A stretch of 64,000 nt of DNA from Citrobacter europaeus (GTDB taxonomy: Bacteria > Pseudomonadota > Gammaproteobacteria > Enterobacterales > Enterobacteriaceae). A program made the position numbers and the translations under genes. Below, piece by piece: positions 60,091 through 64,000 of the stretch (its first letter is position 1; each line of letters begins with the position of its first letter). The DNA lies in NCBI GenBank assembly GCA_020099315.1, contig CP083650.1, positions 1,116,001 to 1,180,000 on the forward strand, given 5' to 3'. Under the pieces are notes generated by a model. The model made no database searches. It was given only the letters and a program-made list of their open reading frames with translations, and was not told where the DNA came from.

Positions 60091-60945
60091 TTAGTACAGC
60101 AGCGCGTACAGCTGGCGGCGGTACTTCGAGGCCAGCGCATCGCCCGTACCCAGTGCGGCAAGGATCTCCTGGAAAGTTTTACGCGCCTGGCCGTCGGCTG
60201 CAGTAAGATCTTTCTTCAGGTGGCTAAACAGCAACTCCAGCGATTCTTCGTTGCGTCCGACCTGGTGTAACTGAATGGCAAGTTGAGTTGCCAGCGCCGC
60301 ATCCTGCGGATTGCTGGCGACCTGCTGCTGCAACTGTTGGATTTCCGGCGTATCAGCCGCCTGCTTCAGCAATTCGATCTGTGCCACCAGCCCCTGATAA
60401 CGGGTGTCCTGATCCTGCAACGGAATGGTTTTCAGCACCGCTTCGGCTTCGTCAGAACGATTGAGGGCGATTTGCGTTTCCGCCAGCAGCAGACCAATTT
60501 CGCTGCTCTGGTTGGAGATCTGCCAGGCTTCTTTCAGCAGCGGCAGCGCATCAGCGTGATTACCCGCTTCGATAAATTCGATAGCCTGGCGCGCTTTCAG
60601 CTCTTCTTCGCTCGGCAACACTTTTTCCAGCAGCGCACGAATAACCTCTTCCGGCTGCGGGCCCTGGAATCCATCTACCGGCTGACCGTTCTGGAACAGA
60701 TAAACCGTGGGGATCGCGCGCAGACCAAACTGGGAGGCGATCATCTGTTCAGCGTCACAGTCGAGCTTAGCGAGTATAAACTGGCCGTTGTACTGGGCAG
60801 CAAGACTCTCCAGTACCGGTGTTAACTGCAGACAATGCTGGCTGCGCTCAGACCAAAAATAGAACAGGACCGGCGTGGTCATCGACTGTTCAAGGGTCTG
60901 CTGTAGGTTCGATTCGTTAATGTTAACAATATTCTGTGTGGACAT
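60091..60945 (-). CDS. cnoX: Chaperedoxin CnoX (YbbN)
   Basis: 284-residue protein: N-terminal thioredoxin fold (residues about 8-110) with SQHC in place of CGPC, which lacks classic reductase activity, and a C-terminal TPR domain (EIGLLLAETQIALNRSDEAEAVLKTIPL...). It binds hypochlorous-acid-damaged proteins and hands them to GroEL and DnaK. ATG 60945 gives the E. coli length; an upstream reading to 61002 would add 19 unconserved residues. Confidence 0.96.
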   Translation of the reverse strand: MSTQNIVNINESNLQQTLEQSMTTPVLFYFWSERSQHCLQLTPVLESLAAQYNGQFILAKLDCDAEQMIASQFGLRAIPTVYLFQNGQPVDGFQGPQPEEVIRALLEKVLPSEEELKARQAIEFIEAGNHADALPLLKEAWQISNQSSEIGLLLAETQIALNRSDEAEAVLKTIPLQDQDTRYQGLVAQIELLKQAADTPEIQQLQQQVASNPQDAALATQLAIQLHQVGRNEESLELLFSHLKKDLTAADGQARKTFQEILAALGTGDALASKYRRQLYALLY

Positions 60946-61003
60946 GGAGTTACTCTCTTTTGTCGATTTCTTGTTACATGGGGGCTGACGCGCGAGCTTC
61001 AAC

Positions 61004-61774
61004 TCAACCCTGTAAAATTTTGTCCATTATGCGGCCTGGCAACAGGCGTTTAAGCAGCATCACTGCCCAGGTCACCAGCGTAACTGGATAACGTAGCTTC
61101 GGTTTATCGCTCTCAAACGCATGACGCACTTTGGCGACAACCGCTTCTGGTCCCAGCGTAAAACGCGCGGCAATGCCGGGATTTTCCACGGGAGCATCGC
61201 TCTGGGTCTGGTTGACGTTTTCAGTAAAGCGGGTGCGGATAGGGCCGGGCTCAATCAGGCTGACCTTAATCCCGCTGTAGCGCAGCTCCATACGCAGTGC
61301 GTCGGACCAGGCTTCCAGCGCATATTTGCTGGCGGCATAGGCCCCGCGTCCCGGCGTTGAGATCAATCCCATGACCGATGAGGTCATCACTATACGTCCT
61401 TCGCCGTGGGGTAACATAGCGGGCAAAAGGCGCATGGTAAGCTGATGTGCGCCAAAGAAGTTGGCGGAAAACTGCTGCTCCATTTGCTCGCGGCTGATGG
61501 TGGGCAGGGGGCCATAGACGCCGTATCCGGCGTTGTTAAAGATCCCATACAAACGATTATCGGTCAGGGCGATCACCTCATCGGCGGCGCGATCCACGCT
61601 TTCGGGTGAATCCAGATCCAGCAATACGCCGGTGAATCCCATGCTGTTCATTCGCGCGACATCGTCAGGTTTGCGACAGCCTGCCAGAATTTGAAAACCC
61701 TGGCGCTTTAGCTCAAGCGCGCTTTCCAGACCGATTCCGCTGGAACATCCTGTTATTAAGACCGATTTTTGCAT
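61004..61774 (-). CDS. ybbO: SDR-family oxidoreductase YbbO
   Basis: 256-residue short-chain dehydrogenase with the cofactor motif TGCSSGIG and the catalytic YAASK (Tyr-x-x-x-Lys). E. coli YbbO reduces aldehydes with NADP(H). It is followed after 58 bases by cnoX. Start ATG 61774. Longer starts are annotated in E. coli but are not needed here. Confidence 0.94.
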   Translation of the reverse strand: MQKSVLITGCSSGIGLESALELKRQGFQILAGCRKPDDVARMNSMGFTGVLLDLDSPESVDRAADEVIALTDNRLYGIFNNAGYGVYGPLPTISREQMEQQFSANFFGAHQLTMRLLPAMLPHGEGRIVMTSSVMGLISTPGRGAYAASKYALEAWSDALRMELRYSGIKVSLIEPGPIRTRFTENVNQTQSDAPVENPGIAARFTLGPEAVVAKVRHAFESDKPKLRYPVTLVTWAVMLLKRLLPGRIMDKILQG

Positions 61775-61820
61775 AACTTTACCTGTCAGGATCTCCGTTG
61801 TTTTACGAGTCGTGATTTAC

Positions 61821-61946
61821 TATATCCGTCATACTTCAAGTTGTCTGTGCGTTGGCTACGCTCGCTCACCCCAGTCACATAGTTATCTATGCTCCTGGGA
61901 ACTCTCTCACTTGCCGCCTTCATACAACTCGAATTATTTAGGATAG
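61821..61946. repeat. ERIC element between ybbO and tesA
   Basis: The 126 bases follow the ERIC consensus: TATATCCGTCATACTTCAAG at one end, GCTACGCTCGCTCACCCCAG and CACATAGTTATCTATGCTCC in the centre, and CAACTCGAATTATTTAGGAT at the other end. The ends are inverted repeats. The distal end carries the tesA stop codon and last codons. Confidence 0.93.
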
Positions 61947-62555
61947 AAAAGGGGTGAGATGTTGCGCCATCCAGTCGGCAATAAACGGCTGGGCGTCACG
62001 GTTAGGATGAATACCATCATCCTGCATCCACTGGGGTTTCAGATAAACCTCTTCCATGAAAAAGGGCAGCAGAGGGATATCAAACTCTTTGGCGAGCTTT
62101 GGATAAATCGCGCTAAAGGTTTCATTATAACGGCGACCGTAGTTTGCCGGCAGACGAATTTGCATTAATAGCGGTTCGGCATTTGCCGCTTTCACGTCCT
62201 GCAAAATCGTGCGCAGAGTTTGTTCGGTTTGCGCAGGCGCAAAGCCGCGCAGGCCATCGTTGCCGCCAAGTTCGACCAGTACCCAACGCGGCTGGTGCTG
62301 CTTGAGTAATGCAGGCAGACGGGCCAGGCCCTGCTGCGAGGTGTCGCCGCTGATGCTGGCATTCACCACTGGCGTTTTGGTTTGCCATTTATCATTAAGT
62401 AGCGCAGGCCACGCGGCGCTGGCGGACATACGGTATCCGGCGCTCAGGCTGTCACCCAGAATTAATAACGTGTCCGCAGCGGCGGCGCGGAAAGTTAACA
62501 GGACCAGGAACAGGAAAGGCCAATGCCAGCGGAAAACATTGTTGAAGTTCATCAT
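61938..62555 (-). CDS. tesA: Multifunctional thioesterase/lysophospholipase TesA
   Basis: 205-residue periplasmic SGNH hydrolase (thioesterase I, protease I, lysophospholipase L1). Signal peptide MMNFNNVFRWHWPFLFLVLLTFRAAAA, then block I GDSLSAGY with the nucleophile, block III GGNDGL and block V DDGIHPNRD with the catalytic Asp and His. The C-terminus ends TPFLS within an ERIC element and differs from the E. coli tail. The 5' end overlaps the divergent ybbA by 33 bases. Confidence 0.95.
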   Translation of the reverse strand: MMNFNNVFRWHWPFLFLVLLTFRAAAADTLLILGDSLSAGYRMSASAAWPALLNDKWQTKTPVVNASISGDTSQQGLARLPALLKQHQPRWVLVELGGNDGLRGFAPAQTEQTLRTILQDVKAANAEPLLMQIRLPANYGRRYNETFSAIYPKLAKEFDIPLLPFFMEEVYLKPQWMQDDGIHPNRDAQPFIADWMAQHLTPFLS

Positions 62556-63209
62556 CTTAAGAAATCCGTCGGTCAGGGTGATCATGAGCTATCCATCCTT
62601 ACCGGAGTTGAACTGGTTGTCAAACGCGCCGAGACCATTGCGCTGATTGGCGAGTCGGGATCGGGGAAATCCACGCTGCTGGCGATCCTCGCCGGGCTGG
62701 ACGATGGCACCAGCGGTGAAGTCAGCCTCGTGGGGCAGGCGCTGCACGCCATGGACGAAGAAGCCCGGGCGCAACTGAGAGCCCGACACGTGGGCTTTGT
62801 CTTCCAGTCGTTCATGTTAATTCCGACCCTCAACGCGCTGGAAAACGTCGAATTGCCTGCGCTGTTGCGCGGCGAAAACAGCGGAAAAAGTCGCGATGGG
62901 GCAAAAACACTGCTGGAGCAATTGGGACTGGGAAAACGTCTTGATCATCTTCCAGCTCAACTTTCCGGAGGGGAGCAGCAGCGTGTGGCGCTGGCGCGGG
63001 CCTTTAACGGTCGCCCTGACGTGCTGTTCGCCGATGAACCAACGGGCAATCTGGACCGCCAGACCGGAGAGAAAATCGCCGACCTGCTGTTTTCTCTGAA
63101 CCGGGAACACGGCACCACCCTGATACTGGTGACCCATGACCCGCAACTGGCGGCGCGTTGCGATCGGCGTTTACGCCTGGTGAACGGACAGTTGCAGGAG
63201 GAGGCATGA
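62523..63209 (+). CDS. ybbA: ABC transporter ATPase YbbA
   Basis: 228-residue MacB/LolD-type ATPase with Walker A GESGSGKST, signature LSGGEQQR and Walker B LFADEPTGNLD. It starts in the opposite strand of the tesA signal peptide. YbbA pairs with the permease YbbP; a periplasmic substrate is suspected but not known. It overlaps ybbP by four bases. Confidence 0.95.
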   Translation: MPAENIVEVHHLKKSVGQGDHELSILTGVELVVKRAETIALIGESGSGKSTLLAILAGLDDGTSGEVSLVGQALHAMDEEARAQLRARHVGFVFQSFMLIPTLNALENVELPALLRGENSGKSRDGAKTLLEQLGLGKRLDHLPAQLSGGEQQRVALARAFNGRPDVLFADEPTGNLDRQTGEKIADLLFSLNREHGTTLILVTHDPQLAARCDRRLRLVNGQLQEEA

Positions 63210-64000
63210 TTGCACGCTGGTTTTGGCGCGAATGGCGCTCGCCTTCATTACTGATTGTCTGGCTGGCGCTGAGCCTGGCGGTAGCCTGCGTGCTGGCGCT
63301 GGGCAATATCAGCGATCGTATGGAAAAAGGGCTAAGCCAGCAAAGTCGTGAGTTTATGGCGGGAGATCGGTCGCTGCAAAGTTCGCGCACCGTGCCGAAA
63401 GCGTGGATTGACGAGGCGCGACAGCGTGGCCTGAAGGTGGGCGAACAACTGACCTTTGCCACCATGACCTTTGCCCAGGATACGCCGCAACTGGCGAACG
63501 TCAAAGCGGTGGATGAAGTGTATCCGATGTACGGCACATTGCAGACCAATCCGCCGGGGCTGAAACCACAGCCAGGCTCGGTGCTGCTGGCCCCGCGTCT
63601 GATGGCGCTGCTCAACTTAAAAATCGGTGATTCCATCGACGTTGGCGATGCCACGCTGCGCATCGCCGGGGAAGTGGTACAGGAGCCGGACTCAGGTTTT
63701 AATCCGTTCCAGATAGCGCCGCGCCTGATGATGAACATTGCGGATGTCGAAAAAACGGCGGCAGTCCAGCCGGGAAGCCGCGTGACCTGGCGCTATAAAT
63801 TTGGCGGGACGCCGTCCCAACTGGAAGCCTATGAAAAATGGCTGCTGCCGCAGTTAAAGCCGGAACAGCGCTGGTACGGGCTGGAGCAGGATGAAGGCGC
63901 GCTGGGGAAATCACTGGAGCGTTCGCAACAGTTCCTGCTGCTCTCGGCGCTATTAACGCTGCTGCTGGCGGTGGCCGCGGTTGCCGTGGCGATGAGCCAT
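63206..64000 (+). CDS. ybbP: ABC transporter permease YbbP, N-terminal part
   Basis: The first 265 codons are inside the window; the rest (about 800 in all in E. coli) is cut off. MIARWFWREWRSPSLLIVWLALSLAVACVLALG is the first membrane helix, followed by a MacB-like periplasmic domain and the start of the second helix (LLLSALLTLLLAVAAVAVAMSH). ATG 63206 overlaps the ybbA stop, with GGAGGAGG upstream. Duplicated FtsX-type permease by family. Confidence 0.93.
   Translation, partial: MIARWFWREWRSPSLLIVWLALSLAVACVLALGNISDRMEKGLSQQSREFMAGDRSLQSSRTVPKAWIDEARQRGLKVGEQLTFATMTFAQDTPQLANVKAVDEVYPMYGTLQTNPPGLKPQPGSVLLAPRLMALLNLKIGDSIDVGDATLRIAGEVVQEPDSGFNPFQIAPRLMMNIADVEKTAAVQPGSRVTWRYKFGGTPSQLEAYEKWLLPQLKPEQRWYGLEQDEGALGKSLERSQQFLLLSALLTLLLAVAAVAVAMSH

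Noticed and set aside
1..64000. Insertion sequences, prophage genes, tRNA genes or CRISPR arrays
   Set aside because: No transposase, integrase or phage-like gene, no tRNA-like cloverleaf noticed, and no regular spaced repeat array was found on reading the window.

Overview
The window is a stretch of enterobacterial chromosome. Gene content, order and protein sequences match the region of Escherichia coli that runs from decR (ybaO) to ybbP, almost gene for gene. Several features point away from E. coli itself: a cysteine desulfhydrase gene divergent from decR, Zur-type rpmE2-rpmJ2 beside pdeB, a MocR/YczE pair, a heme-uptake operon between copA and cueR, and two extra periplasmic genes beside cueR. 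A Citrobacter-like relative is the best guess, but this is inference from gene order and remembered protein similarity; no search was run. Intergenic spaces carry REP-type palindromes and one ERIC element. No insertion sequence, prophage, tRNA or CRISPR array was seen.

Layout. 1-4.5 kb: cysteine degradation (cdsH fragment, decR) and the heterodimeric ABC exporter mdlAB. 4.5-6.4 kb: nitrogen-regulated glnK-amtB with a sigma54 promoter. 6.4-9.4 kb: tesB, ybaY, atl, the 4.5S RNA gene ffs, and an unrecognised two-gene operon behind a tandem Pho-box-like array. 9.4-12 kb: a MocR regulator divergent from a YczE-type membrane protein, then ybaA. 12-15.4 kb: pdeB, Zur-type ribosomal proteins, ylaC, maa. 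15.5-25.4 kb: hha-tomB, the acrAB efflux operon with acrR, and mscK. 25.4-36.8 kb: housekeeping genes for replication (priC, dnaX), nucleotides (apt, adk, gsk), recombination (recR), chaperone (htpG) and heme synthesis (hemH), plus aes. 36.8-43.5 kb: ybaL, fsr, ushA, ybaK, the sRNA ChiX, ybaP.

43.5-54.2 kb is the main accessory region. The copper exporter copA and its regulator cueR flank a seven-gene, Fur-box-preceded heme operon (TonB receptor, hmuT, chuW, chuX, chuY, hmuU, hmuV). It holds the anaerobic heme-opening enzymes ChuW/ChuY but no ChuS-type heme oxygenase. 54.2-57.1 kb: a 717-residue exported helical protein overlapping a DUF3142 protein, with no function known to me. 57.1-64 kb: ybbJ-qmcA, fetAB, cnoX, ybbO, tesA, and ybbA-ybbP (ybbP cut by the window end).

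Recoding and regulatory sites readable in the sequence include the dnaX and copA -1 frameshift sites, the sigma32 promoter of htpG, the CueR site of copA, the AcrR operator, a Zur-like box, a Fur-like box and the sigma54/NtrC sites of glnK.
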